A stretch of 64,000 bases of DNA from an uncultured Pelagibacteraceae bacterium. Lineage in GTDB: Bacteria > Pseudomonadota > Alphaproteobacteria > Pelagibacterales > Pelagibacteraceae. A program made the translations under genes and the position numbers. The stretch is taken from the NCBI GenBank assembly GCA_902560815.1, contig CACENP010000002.1:1-64000 (forward strand), given 5' to 3'. This document shows, one piece after another, positions 29,760 to 39,180 of the stretch. The number at the start of each line of letters is the position of its first letter. The stretch's first letter is position 1. Below the pieces are notes generated by a model, which was not told the DNA's origin, searched no databases, and saw only the letters and a program-made list of their open reading frames with translations.

Positions 29760-30557
29760 ATGAGCAATTTGGTTTCTCAAAATGTAAATATGATTTTCAA
29801 ATCTCCAAAAGGAGAAACTGTTCATGCACTAAAAGATATAAGTTTTACTTTAAAAAAAGGTGAACTATTAACTGTACTTGGTCCTTCAGGTTGTGGAAAA
29901 ACAACTTTATTAAATATTGCTGCTGGTTTTCTTCGTCCAACTTCTGGAATTATTACTCTTGGTGATAAAGAAATAGATGGACCAGGAGTAGAAAGAGGAA
30001 TGGTATTTCAACAAGGTGCTTTGTTTGAATGGTTAACTGTTGCTGAAAACGTAAACTTTGGTTTACGAATGAAAAAAGAAGATCCAGTTAAAACTTCACA
30101 AAAAGTTGAAGAATGGCTTGATATAGTTGGGTTAAAAGGTTTTGGTAATACTCCTACTTATCAATTATCAGGTGGTATGCAGCAAAGAGTTGCTCTTGCA
30201 AGATGTTTAATAAATGATCCAGATCTAATATTAATGGACGAACCGTTGGGCGCCCTAGATGCTTTAACAAGAGAAAAAATGCAGTCTCTTGTTTTAAAAA
30301 TTTGGAAAGAAACAGGAAAAACAATTATTTTAATCACTCACTCAGTTGAAGAGGCATTACTTTTAGGAGAACGTGTTTACGTTATGGCTCCTAGACCCGG
30401 AAGAATACACAAAGAATATAAATTACCATTTGCAAATATGGGTTTAAATGAAGATTTAAGAGAAATAAAAAATAACAAAGATTTTGTATCCAAGAGAGAA
30501 GAAATTTTATCAATGATTTGGAATATGGAAGAAGAAATAATGGGTAAAGAGAATTAA
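29760..30557 (+). CDS. tauB: Taurine/nitrate-type ABC transporter ATP-binding protein
   Basis: Walker A GPSGCGKTT, signature LSGGMQQRVALARCL, Walker B LILMDEPLGALD. Confidence 0.88.
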   Translation: MSNLVSQNVNMIFKSPKGETVHALKDISFTLKKGELLTVLGPSGCGKTTLLNIAAGFLRPTSGIITLGDKEIDGPGVERGMVFQQGALFEWLTVAENVNFGLRMKKEDPVKTSQKVEEWLDIVGLKGFGNTPTYQLSGGMQQRVALARCLINDPDLILMDEPLGALDALTREKMQSLVLKIWKETGKTIILITHSVEEALLLGERVYVMAPRPGRIHKEYKLPFANMGLNEDLREIKNNKDFVSKREEILSMIWNMEEEIMGKEN

Positions 30558-30558
30558 A

Positions 30559-32454
30559 ATGATTACTGGAATTATTACTTTTTTAGTTATCTTTGCTGTT
30601 ATTGGTTCAATTCTTTATGGACAAAGATTAGTAAAAACTGAAAAAAGTGATGCTGTTTTTGGAAATCCTGAAAGAGCGAAAGGTGGTGTACACTGGGTTA
30701 TAGTTGGATCTAGTTTTCTTTTATTGTCATGGCTTTACTATTCTTGGGATATAGCAAAATCATTTTATCCAAAATCTGCTAATGAACTTTGCCAAGTTGC
30801 AAAAGTTAATGAATCATTACTTTCTTTAAAATATCTTTTTCCAATTGAAGAAAGACAACATAAAAGTACTGCTCTTATTAAACGTGAAAATATTAATATA
30901 CAAAATAAAATAATAATTATTCAAAATTCACCTGATTTAAAAGATAAAGATAAGGAATTATTTGTTAAATTACTTAACAAAACCAAAAAAACTATACCTT
31001 TATTAACTGATGAAACACTTTTAGAAACAGAAACAAAAATTAAAATTAAAGATTTAACGACTAGAATTGCTTGGCTAACTGAAGACTTTCAGAAAGTAAG
31101 TTATCCTCCGATTAAAAGTATAGAAGAAGAAAATAAAAGAATAGAAGCTTTAAAAAAACAGCTGGGTTGGGGTGCAACAGGAATGGAAGTCCCTCCTCTT
31201 CCAGAAAGCAAAAGAGGATTAAAATTTCATACTGCAGCTGAAGAATTAAACAAAATTAGTGATGAATTTTTTGCACTAAGAAATCATAATCCAGAATATC
31301 TAAGATTGTTAGAAGAAATTAGAACAGAGATTAAAAATTACAAAGATGGGTTAGAAGATAGTCAGGAATTAGAAATGACTTTCATCAAGGAAATTAAAAA
31401 ATTAGGACAAAGAATTGAATATGAAAGTGTTTTTCCTCCTAAAGCCTTAGATGAAATGGAAAAAGCAATTAGAGAATTTGATGTTGTTCAAAAAAATGAG
31501 CAAGGAAATTTAATTTATATAGATATGTTTTTGTTTCCTGCTGGAACTATTGTTGCAAGTGGACCAACATGTGCTGAAGACGGCCCAGGAAGATGGCTAC
31601 CAAAACCTTCGGACACATTTAGAATTTTTGGTGACCTTTTAAAACCAAGTGTTGGATTTAAAATGATTCCAATGATTTGGTATGAAATGATGGGTGTTAA
31701 TCGAATAGTTGGCTTTATGTTACCTGATTGGATAGCGGATCTTATGCCAGGAAAATATCCAGTTCATAGTGCTGACGGAACGGTAAAACCTAACTTTAAA
31801 AGTAAAGTTTTAGATGTTGTAACAGGTGAGTTTGAAGCATTTAAAATTCCAGTTCCAACAGGACATATTTGGGATTCATTTTTAAGAGTATTTTTAGGAC
31901 TAACACTTGGTATTATTTTGGGTGTTCCATTAGGTCTGTTTATGGGTCTAAATAGATTTGCTAAAGGATTTTTTGATCCATTGGTTGAATTATACAGACC
32001 GGTTCCCCCTCTTGCTTGGGCTCCGTTAGTTATTACAGTTTTTGGAATTGATAACTTGGGAAAAGTATTTTTATTATTCATGGTTTCATTTTCCATTATG
32101 ATTATTTCAGCAAGAGCTGGTGCATCAGGAACTCAACTTTCAAAAATTCACGCTGCCCATTCATTAGGTGCTTCTAGATGGCAAATTTTAAGAGAAGTTA
32201 TATTTCCTAATTCATTGCCCGAAATATTAACAGGCGTAAGAGTTGCAGTTGGAATGTGCTGGGGAACATTAGTTGCTGCTGAATTTTTGGCTGGTACTTC
32301 AGGAATTGGATTTGTGGAAAATGTCGCAAGAAAATATATGCAATATGAAGTTATTTGGATAACTATATTCGTAATGGGAATGCTGGGACTATTATTCGAC
32401 GTTACAATTAGAAAAATAATAGATAAAACAATTCCATGGCGTGGAAAAGGTTAA
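30559..32454 (+). CDS. tauC: Taurine-type ABC transporter permease with large N-terminal extension
   Basis: C-terminal ~200 aa is a BPD_transp permease (AHSLGASRWQILREVIFPNSLPEILTGVRVAVG). N-terminal ~430 aa: two TM segments plus a charged, probably coiled-coil region. Confidence 0.85.
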   Translation: MITGIITFLVIFAVIGSILYGQRLVKTEKSDAVFGNPERAKGGVHWVIVGSSFLLLSWLYYSWDIAKSFYPKSANELCQVAKVNESLLSLKYLFPIEERQHKSTALIKRENINIQNKIIIIQNSPDLKDKDKELFVKLLNKTKKTIPLLTDETLLETETKIKIKDLTTRIAWLTEDFQKVSYPPIKSIEEENKRIEALKKQLGWGATGMEVPPLPESKRGLKFHTAAEELNKISDEFFALRNHNPEYLRLLEEIRTEIKNYKDGLEDSQELEMTFIKEIKKLGQRIEYESVFPPKALDEMEKAIREFDVVQKNEQGNLIYIDMFLFPAGTIVASGPTCAEDGPGRWLPKPSDTFRIFGDLLKPSVGFKMIPMIWYEMMGVNRIVGFMLPDWIADLMPGKYPVHSADGTVKPNFKSKVLDVVTGEFEAFKIPVPTGHIWDSFLRVFLGLTLGIILGVPLGLFMGLNRFAKGFFDPLVELYRPVPPLAWAPLVITVFGIDNLGKVFLLFMVSFSIMIISARAGASGTQLSKIHAAHSLGASRWQILREVIFPNSLPEILTGVRVAVGMCWGTLVAAEFLAGTSGIGFVENVARKYMQYEVIWITIFVMGMLGLLFDVTIRKIIDKTIPWRGKG

Positions 32455-33497
32455 TATTTTTATTTTTTTATCTAACTTCAATTGTTGAAGCTAAAGAATT
32501 TTACCTAAAAAAAATTATTTCATTAGAAGAGCCTTGGGGTTCAACTTTTATAAGTGATACTGAATTATTAATTACTGAAAAACCAGGTAAAATAAAATTA
32601 TTAAATATATCCAATAATAATATTAGTGAAATAGATCACAACTTAAAGGTATTAAATTATGGTCAAGGCGGACTCTTAGATGTAATTTTTCATAATAATT
32701 CTTTATGGGTTTCCTATACAGAGCAAAGAGGAAATTGGGAAACAAGTACATCAATAGCTAAAGGATTATTTGATAAAAATAAAATAAATTTTAAAAATAT
32801 TTTTCAAGCTTTCCCTCCGATCGACTCTCCATATCATTTTGGGTCTAGACTAGCCATTAAAGACGATTATTTATTCGCTTCACTAGGAGAAAGAGGACAA
32901 GGTATGATTGCTCAAGATGCAACAAAACATCCTGGAAGTATAATTAGAATTCATTTAGATGGAGGCATTCCAAAAGACAATCCAAAATTTAAAAATAAAA
33001 AAAAATGGCTTCCTGAGATTTATCAAATCGGTGTAAGGAATCCTCAAGGCTTAACATTATCACCTTTTGATGGAAAAATTTATATTAGCAATCATGGTGC
33101 TAAAGGTGGTGATTGGTTTGGTGAAGTTAAAGAAGGAGAAAATTATGGTTGGAAAATATTAGGATGGGGGGGCACAAACTATAGTGGTACAAAAATTGGC
33201 CCTAAATGGAAACCTGGTTTTACCAAAGCAATTCAATATTGGGTACCTTCTATTGCAACGAGTGCAATTACTATTTACAAAGGTGAAGAATTCAAAGAAT
33301 GGAATGGTTATGCCCTTATCACTTCCTTGAAAGATAAGTCGCTTAGAAAACTTGATTTTTCTGACAGAAAAAATGTTGAAGAAGATATTGTTTTCAAGAA
33401 TAAAATTGGAAGAATAAGAGATATACAAATACATCCGAGTACTGGTAAGATATATTTTTTAAGTCATAATGCACTATGGTTAATGGAAAAAAACTAA
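32436..33497 (+). CDS. PQQ-dependent glucose/sorbosone dehydrogenase family, secreted
   Basis: LEEPWGSTFISDTELLITEKPGKI, YQIGVRNPQGLTLSPFDGKIYISNHGAKGGDW; signal peptide; start overlaps tauC. Confidence 0.85.
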   Translation: MAWKRLIFLFFYLTSIVEAKEFYLKKIISLEEPWGSTFISDTELLITEKPGKIKLLNISNNNISEIDHNLKVLNYGQGGLLDVIFHNNSLWVSYTEQRGNWETSTSIAKGLFDKNKINFKNIFQAFPPIDSPYHFGSRLAIKDDYLFASLGERGQGMIAQDATKHPGSIIRIHLDGGIPKDNPKFKNKKKWLPEIYQIGVRNPQGLTLSPFDGKIYISNHGAKGGDWFGEVKEGENYGWKILGWGGTNYSGTKIGPKWKPGFTKAIQYWVPSIATSAITIYKGEEFKEWNGYALITSLKDKSLRKLDFSDRKNVEEDIVFKNKIGRIRDIQIHPSTGKIYFLSHNALWLMEKN

Positions 33498-34483
33498 ATC
33501 AGATAATAATAAAAATTTTAAAAAAAAATGGTTTAAATACAAACCATGCAAAGATTTGTTCAAAAGCATTAATAAATGCTGAACTAGTCGGTGCTCATTC
33601 TCATGGGTTATCGAGGTTAAAAATGTATTGTGACAGGATTCAAAAAAAAGTCATTAATCCAAAACCAAAAATTAAAATTAAAAAAATTTCTCAATCAATA
33701 AGTCAAATAGATGCTAATAATAGTATTGGTTTTGTAGCTGCTGATATTGGAATAAAGCAAGCAATTAAAAATGCAAAAAAAACTGGAATAGGATTGGTTG
33801 GAGTTAAGAATAGTGGCCACTACGGTTTATCAGGTTATTACGCAGAACAAGCTGTTAAGAAAAATTTAATTGTTTTTTGTTTCACAAATGCTCCACCTGC
33901 AATAGCTCCTCATGGAGCAAGGAAAAGTCTATTTGGAACAAATCCAATATGCTTTGGAACACCAACGTCAACTAAAGTTCCTTTTATTTTAGACACTTCT
34001 GTTTCAGTAATTAATAGAGGTAAAATAAGAGTTGCTGCAAGAAATGGAAAAAAAATACCAAAGGGAGTTGCTTTAGATAAATTTGGTAAACCAACTACAG
34101 ATGCAAAAAAAGCATTGGCAGGTGTTCAGTTACCAATAGCAGGTTTTAGAGGTTCAGGACTTGCATGGATGGTTGATATATTAAGCGGTGTTTTTACTGG
34201 AGGAAATCATGGGGGAAAAGTAAAAGATCCTTTTGATGATTTTTCAGGCCCACAAAATATTGGACACTTATTTTTTGTCATGAAACCAAATCTTTTTGTT
34301 GGAAATTATAGTGAAAGAATAAAAGAAAATATTAAAAGAATAAAAAGATTACCTAAAATAAAAGGTGTAAAAGAAATTTTATATCCAGGTCAAAGTAAAC
34401 GAAAAAGATATAAAAAAAATATTAATAAAAAGATTAATATTATAAGAAATATTGCAGAGGATCTTAAAAAATTAAATGCTTAA
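33476..34483 (+). CDS. Ldh2 family malate/lactate/sulfolactate-type dehydrogenase
   Basis: NAELVGAHSHGLSRLKMY, GVKNSGHYGLSGYYAEQA, NAPPAIAPHGARKSLFGTNPI. Confidence 0.88.
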   Translation: MVNGKKLNQIIIKILKKNGLNTNHAKICSKALINAELVGAHSHGLSRLKMYCDRIQKKVINPKPKIKIKKISQSISQIDANNSIGFVAADIGIKQAIKNAKKTGIGLVGVKNSGHYGLSGYYAEQAVKKNLIVFCFTNAPPAIAPHGARKSLFGTNPICFGTPTSTKVPFILDTSVSVINRGKIRVAARNGKKIPKGVALDKFGKPTTDAKKALAGVQLPIAGFRGSGLAWMVDILSGVFTGGNHGGKVKDPFDDFSGPQNIGHLFFVMKPNLFVGNYSERIKENIKRIKRLPKIKGVKEILYPGQSKRKRYKKNINKKINIIRNIAEDLKKLNA

Positions 34484-35063
34484 TAAAAAAGTTTTAACCA
34501 ATATTTTTAAAAAATTGTTGGAAGAAGCAAAAAGTTCCTATGATGATTTCAATTCTGCTGATGGAAAAATAGGAGATGGTGATTTAGGCGTTACAATCTT
34601 GCACGGTTTAGAAGAAGTAAATAATAATATTAGTAAATTCAGTGATGACATGGGAGCAAATTTTATGCTTTGTTCTCAAGCTTTTGTTAAAAAATCTGGG
34701 TCTAGTTTTGGTACTTTAATTGCTTTTTCTTTTATGAATATTTCAAAAAATCTAAAAGGAAAATCTGAATGTAACCATGAAGATATCATAGCTATTTTTG
34801 AAACTGCTTTAAAAACAATACTTGAAAGAGGAAAAACTAATCTTGGAGATAAAACTATTGCAGATAGTTTAGATTTAATAATTAAAAATCTTAAAGATAA
34901 TCAAAATTACTCTGAAGTATTTAAATCATCAACAAAACAAGCTTTAGAAAATTTTAAAGGTAAAAAAATTAAGATTGGTAGAGCTCGAATGTTTGAAGAT
35001 AAAACAAAAGACTTAGATGACCCTGGAATGTTTGCTTTAAATAGATTAACCTCAGTATTTTAG
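34476..35063 (+). CDS. dhaL: DAK2 domain protein (dihydroxyacetone kinase subunit DhaL-like)
   Basis: DGKIGDGDLGVTILHGLE, KSGSSFGTL, LGDKTIADSLD. Confidence 0.85.
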   Translation: MLNKKVLTNIFKKLLEEAKSSYDDFNSADGKIGDGDLGVTILHGLEEVNNNISKFSDDMGANFMLCSQAFVKKSGSSFGTLIAFSFMNISKNLKGKSECNHEDIIAIFETALKTILERGKTNLGDKTIADSLDLIIKNLKDNQNYSEVFKSSTKQALENFKGKKIKIGRARMFEDKTKDLDDPGMFALNRLTSVF

Positions 35064-35066
35064 CTC

Positions 35067-35189
35067 ATGGAAACATTAATACTTTTAGCTTTAGTAATAG
35101 TTGTTGGCTGGGTGTTGTTTAGACCCTTTTCAAAAAGAGAGCTTGATAAGTACAATGATAGAGACAATTGGCCAAATATGGATTTATAA
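35067..35189 (+). CDS. Small single-TM protein (40 aa), absent from supplied ORF track
   Basis: METLILLALVIVVGWVLFRPFSKRELDKYNDRDNWPNMDL, 3 bp after dhaL stop; fills the gap. Confidence 0.6.
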   Translation: METLILLALVIVVGWVLFRPFSKRELDKYNDRDNWPNMDL

Positions 35190-35199
35190 CAGAAATCCC

Positions 35200-35754
35200 C
35201 TACATTGTATTAACACTTCCAATTATATTAAAATTTTTATCTGAAATTATAATTTCTCCAGAAGATGTACCTATATTTAAAATTGATGAAATAACTACAT
35301 AGTGAGTAACAAAAACTAAGTTTTTATCGCTATTCCAATTTTTAATATATTTTTTTAAATCGTTAATTTGTTTAGTTTCATTTTTAGCAAACCTCTCATC
35401 GTAAAATGAATTTAAAGCATCAAAAGTTTCAAAATTTTTAAATGCATATTTTGCTGTATCTTTGCATCTGCACCACTCACTTGATAGCACTTTATCAATT
35501 TTTATTTTATTATTTTTAAAAAAAAGACCTATTTTCTTTGATTGCTTAATCCCGTTTTTACTTAAATTTCTTTGAGTAGAACAGTCTTTGATATTAAAAT
35601 TTTCTGGATCACCATTTCCAGGTGCAATTGCATGTCTAATAAAAATTATTTTATTACCTTCTTGGAGTGAGGTTAAAATTTTATCATCAGCAAAAACATT
35701 GTTTGTGAAATTTAACAATCCAATAAATAGAATTATTAAAAATTTAAATTTCAT
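35200..35754 (-). CDS. Histidine phosphatase family protein, secreted
   Basis: IIFIRHAIAPGNGDPENF, LSSEWCRCKDTA, FVTHYVVIS; signal peptide. Confidence 0.85.
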   Translation of the reverse strand: MKFKFLIILFIGLLNFTNNVFADDKILTSLQEGNKIIFIRHAIAPGNGDPENFNIKDCSTQRNLSKNGIKQSKKIGLFFKNNKIKIDKVLSSEWCRCKDTAKYAFKNFETFDALNSFYDERFAKNETKQINDLKKYIKNWNSDKNLVFVTHYVVISSILNIGTSSGEIIISDKNFNIIGSVNTM

Positions 35755-35765
35755 TTATAAAAATT

Positions 35766-36263
35766 CTAATTCAAACTTACTGTAGCTATCATTCCATCTT
35801 GATAATGCCCTGGCACATTGCATGCCGCTTCAAGATTTGCTGTAGTACTAAATTTCCAAATTATTTCACCAATTTCATTAGGTTCCAATAAAACACTATT
35901 AGAATGGGAATGAGCCATTGAATGATCTTTTTTTGCCATTTCTTTCTTTTTTTCTTTATCAATTCTGTCTGCTAATAATATTTCGTGTTCTACCATCTTC
36001 ATCATTTCTGGCTGATGCTTAATATGCATTTCTTTAGTAGCAATATTAAATTCATGAACTAGTTCACCATAGTTTTTAACAATAAATTTAATTGTTTCAC
36101 CTTTTTTTATATTTAATACATTTGGTTCAAAATAATTATCATACATTTTTATTTCAATTGTTCTGCTTATTTCTGATAATTTACCTTTCTCTCCTATCAT
36201 TTTCATTGATGATGCAAATAAAATATTTGGAATTAAAAAAAATATTAAAATTAATTTTTTCAT
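35766..36263 (-). CDS. Cupredoxin (plastocyanin-like copper-binding protein)
   Basis: Signal peptide; YFEPNVLNIKKGETIKFIVKNYGELVHEFNI ... CNVPGHYQDGM; His/Met-rich middle. Confidence 0.85.
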   Translation of the reverse strand: MKKLILIFFLIPNILFASSMKMIGEKGKLSEISRTIEIKMYDNYFEPNVLNIKKGETIKFIVKNYGELVHEFNIATKEMHIKHQPEMMKMVEHEILLADRIDKEKKKEMAKKDHSMAHSHSNSVLLEPNEIGEIIWKFSTTANLEAACNVPGHYQDGMIATVSLN

Positions 36264-36264
36264 A

Positions 36265-36720
36265 CTAGTTTGTTGGTTTAAAAATTAAACAAAGGCCATT
36301 ATTACAAAATCTCATACCATTTTCACCAGGGCCGTCCTCAAAAACATGTCCGTGATGTGCTCCACATTTTGCACAATGATATTCGACTCTTTTCATTCCA
36401 AATGAGTAATCAGTTTTAGTATTAAAAGCCCCTGGAAGAGCCTCTGTAAAAGAGGGCCAACCAGTTCCACTATCGTATTTTGAATTGGAGCTGAATAATT
36501 TAGCATCACAATTGGCACAGTGATAAAAACCATCTCTCTTTTCATGAAGCAAAGAACTGGTAAACGGACGTTCAGTACCTTCATTAAAAAGTATATGTTT
36601 TTGTTGTTCTGTTAGATTTTGATTTATTATTTTTTTTGTAGCTGAGTATAAAAATTTATATGGAAATAGTATTAGTGAAATTAATGATGCGCTGAATAAT
36701 TTTAAAAAGTTTCTTCTCAT
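36265..36720 (-). CDS. msrB: Peptide-methionine (R)-S-oxide reductase, exported
   Basis: ERPFTSSLLHEKRDGFYHCANCDAKLFSS, SGTGWPSFTEAL, VEYHCAKCGAHHGHVFEDGP, MRFCNNGLCL; N-terminal signal (MRRNFLKLF). Confidence 0.92.
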   Translation of the reverse strand: MRRNFLKLFSASLISLILFPYKFLYSATKKIINQNLTEQQKHILFNEGTERPFTSSLLHEKRDGFYHCANCDAKLFSSNSKYDSGTGWPSFTEALPGAFNTKTDYSFGMKRVEYHCAKCGAHHGHVFEDGPGENGMRFCNNGLCLIFKPTN

Positions 36721-36800
36721 ACGATTATATTATGAATTTTAAAATAGATTACAATGAGCCCCATTGACACAAGTTAACTTTCATATATTTAATTTATAAT

Positions 36801-37268
36801 ATGAATTTAAAAGTAAATGATAAAGCGCCTAATTTTAAACTTGCCGGTACAGATGGAAATATTTTTGAATTAAATAAAGTTAAAAAGAAGAATATAATTT
36901 TATACTTTTATCCAAAAGATGATACTCCTGGGTGCACAATAGAGTCTAAAGATTTTAGCAAATTAAATAGTTTAATTAATAAGAATAAAACTATCGTTCT
37001 TGGTATTTCAAAAGATAGCATCGAAAGTCATTTAAAATTTAAAAAAAAATATAAATTGAAATTTGATTTACTGTCTGATGAAAAAAAAGAAGTAATAAAA
37101 AAATATGGTGTTTGGGGCAAAAAATCTTTTTTAGGTAAAGAATTTATGGGAATAATAAGGACTACATTTTTGATTAATTCTAAGGGAAAAATTCACAAAA
37201 TTTGGAATAATGTTAGAGTTAAAGACCATGCCAAAGAAGTTTTTGAAGAGTTAAAAAACTTAAATTAA
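36801..37268 (+). CDS. bcp: Peroxiredoxin, BCP/PrxQ type
   Basis: VNDKAPNFKLAGTDGN, YFYPKDDTPGCTIESKDFSK. Confidence 0.92.
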   Translation: MNLKVNDKAPNFKLAGTDGNIFELNKVKKKNIILYFYPKDDTPGCTIESKDFSKLNSLINKNKTIVLGISKDSIESHLKFKKKYKLKFDLLSDEKKEVIKKYGVWGKKSFLGKEFMGIIRTTFLINSKGKIHKIWNNVRVKDHAKEVFEELKNLN

Positions 37269-37271
37269 ATT

Positions 37272-37844
37272 TTATTTTTTCCAATCAATACTAAACATTG
37301 ATTCATTTCGTCTTAAAGGAGGGAGTGTAAAAGGACTGTTATAAGTTGCCCTAATAGCAAAACCTTTTATAGAAATATTATCTTCCAAGAGTTTTTGCTT
37401 AAGAATTTTATTATGTTTATCAAAATTTTTATCAGAAGATCTTCCTGAAAATTCTATTACTGCAAAATAACCTTTTGGAATTGTTGTAATTTCAATATCA
37501 GGATTGTTTGGTATAGGGGTAGTTTCTCTATTAAATTTCGAAGGTAGGTAGAACTGCATAAACATTTGATCATCTTTTTTTGTTTGGGTAACTGGAACTG
37601 TCATTGCTATTTTTTCAGAATTTTTATTTTCTCCAGAAATATATTTAAAAAGTTTTCGAAAACTATTATTATCTCCCTTGTTTGGTACTTGAACTATTAA
37701 TCGATCTGAATAATAACGAATTTCATAAATATCGTTTTTTTGTACTACATTGTAAGTTGCTTCTTCATTTGCCATCGTTGTAGAGTACGAGAAAAGAAAA
37801 ATTAGGCAAACTATAAAATTAATTTTTGATATTAATTTTTTCAC
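37272..37844 (-). CDS. SOUL family heme-binding protein, secreted
   Basis: EATYNVVQKNDIYEIRYY, FRKLFKYISGENKNSEKIAMTVPV; signal peptide. Confidence 0.88.
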   Translation of the reverse strand: MKKLISKINFIVCLIFLFSYSTTMANEEATYNVVQKNDIYEIRYYSDRLIVQVPNKGDNNSFRKLFKYISGENKNSEKIAMTVPVTQTKKDDQMFMQFYLPSKFNRETTPIPNNPDIEITTIPKGYFAVIEFSGRSSDKNFDKHNKILKQKLLEDNISIKGFAIRATYNSPFTLPPLRRNESMFSIDWKK

Positions 37845-38026
37845 TACTCTCTATTTTGTTCGTCTTTTTTTTCAAAGTAAAATAGACAAATCAAAAACAA
37901 TACTGTCCACGCAACTCCTGCCATAGCCTTAGACAATGATGTTTCAGCACCCCATAAATCAAGAAATAAAGCGCCTATAATAATGCCGATTGCGTAAATT
38001 ACTATTACCACTGTGCTTAAATTCAT
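37844..38026 (-). CDS. Small two-TM hypothetical protein
   Basis: 60 aa; overlaps both neighbours by a few bp. Confidence 0.6.
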   Translation of the reverse strand: MNLSTVVIVIYAIGIIIGALFLDLWGAETSLSKAMAGVAWTVLFLICLFYFEKKDEQNRE

Positions 38027-38160
38027 TTATTTTCCTCTTCATTTTTTTCTTTTTGATTTTCTTCTTTGTATTTTTTTCCTCTAATCACTGCTGAAACTCC
38101 CATATAAATTACATATCCAATGATTAATAAAGATATCGTAATAAAAATTATTTTTTGCAT
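38023..38160 (-). CDS. Small single-TM protein (45 aa), absent from supplied ORF track
   Basis: MQKIIFITISLLIIGYVIYMGVSAVIRGKKYKEENQKEKNEEENK; 4-bp ATGA overlap with the next gene. Confidence 0.6.
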   Translation of the reverse strand: MQKIIFITISLLIIGYVIYMGVSAVIRGKKYKEENQKEKNEEENK

Positions 38161-38190
38161 TTAAATATTTTCAATTTTTTTAATAACATT

Positions 38191-39180
38191 TTAGATTTTA
38201 GAAATCCATTTTTTCTTTTCTATATCATTTAAAAAAGAGGATTTAAACGAATTAACAAGTAACGTTTTTACTTGTTCATAGGAAAGATCCAGAGCTGCTT
38301 GTGTCTCAGTCAAATTTTTATTTAAATAACCACCAAAATAAGCAGGATCATCTGAATTCACCATGACCATTAATTTTTTATCTAACATTTTTTTTAAGTT
38401 GTGATCTTCTAATTTATTGAAAACTTTTAATTTTACATTTGAAAGTGGACATACTGTTAAAGGAATTTGGCTTTCTGACAAAATTCCAACCAGTTTGTCA
38501 TCCTTAAGACATTGAACTCCATGGTCAATTCTATGAACATTTAAAAAATTTAAGGCTTCCCAAATATATTCTGGTGGCCCCTCTTCGCCTGCGTGAGCTA
38601 CTGTTATAAATTCATTTTCTAACGCTTTTTTAAATAAATTTTTAAATTTTTTAGGTGGATTTCCTGTCTCTGATGAATCTAATCCAACTCCAAATATCTT
38701 ATCTTTATGTGCCAGCGCTTTATCTAATATTTTAAAACACTCATCTTCACTTAAATGTCTTAAAAAACACATTATTATTTTAAAACTTAAGCCAAATTCT
38801 TTTTCAGCTTTCTTTAAAGCATTAAAAATTCCATTTATAACAATATCAAAATCAATTCCTCTATCTGTATGAGTTTGTGGATCAAAGAAGATTTCAGTAT
38901 GTACAATATTGTCTTCTCTACATTTTAATATGTAAGCCCATGTAAGATCGAAAAAATCCTGTTCTTTTATTAGTACTTTAGCCCCCTCATAATAAATTTT
39001 TAAAAAAGAATCTAAATTACTAAAATTATATGCTTTTTTTACATCATCTACATTTTTAAATGGAATATCAATATTGTTTCTTTTTGCTAAAGAAAACATA
39101 AGTTCAGGTTCCAACGTTCCTTCAATGTGTAAATGTAATTCAGCTTTTGGCGATTTTTTTATAAATTCTTCTAAAATCAT
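38191..39180 (-). CDS. Adenosine/adenine deaminase family, likely adenine deaminase
   Basis: SPKAELHLHIEGTLEPELMFSLAKRN, EIFFDPQTHTDRG, AHAGEEGPPEYIWEAL, HRIDHGVQ, NSDDPAYFGGYL. Confidence 0.88.
   Translation of the reverse strand: MILEEFIKKSPKAELHLHIEGTLEPELMFSLAKRNNIDIPFKNVDDVKKAYNFSNLDSFLKIYYEGAKVLIKEQDFFDLTWAYILKCREDNIVHTEIFFDPQTHTDRGIDFDIVINGIFNALKKAEKEFGLSFKIIMCFLRHLSEDECFKILDKALAHKDKIFGVGLDSSETGNPPKKFKNLFKKALENEFITVAHAGEEGPPEYIWEALNFLNVHRIDHGVQCLKDDKLVGILSESQIPLTVCPLSNVKLKVFNKLEDHNLKKMLDKKLMVMVNSDDPAYFGGYLNKNLTETQAALDLSYEQVKTLLVNSFKSSFLNDIEKKKWISKI

Noticed and set aside
31764-32096. Antisense ORF of 110 aa opposite tauC
   Set aside because: Shadow ORF; the plus strand has clear permease motifs.
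36767-36780. FNR/CRP-like TTGACACAAGTTAA upstream of bcp
   Set aside because: Half-sites are imperfect and TTGACA is equally explained as a -35 element; too weak alone.
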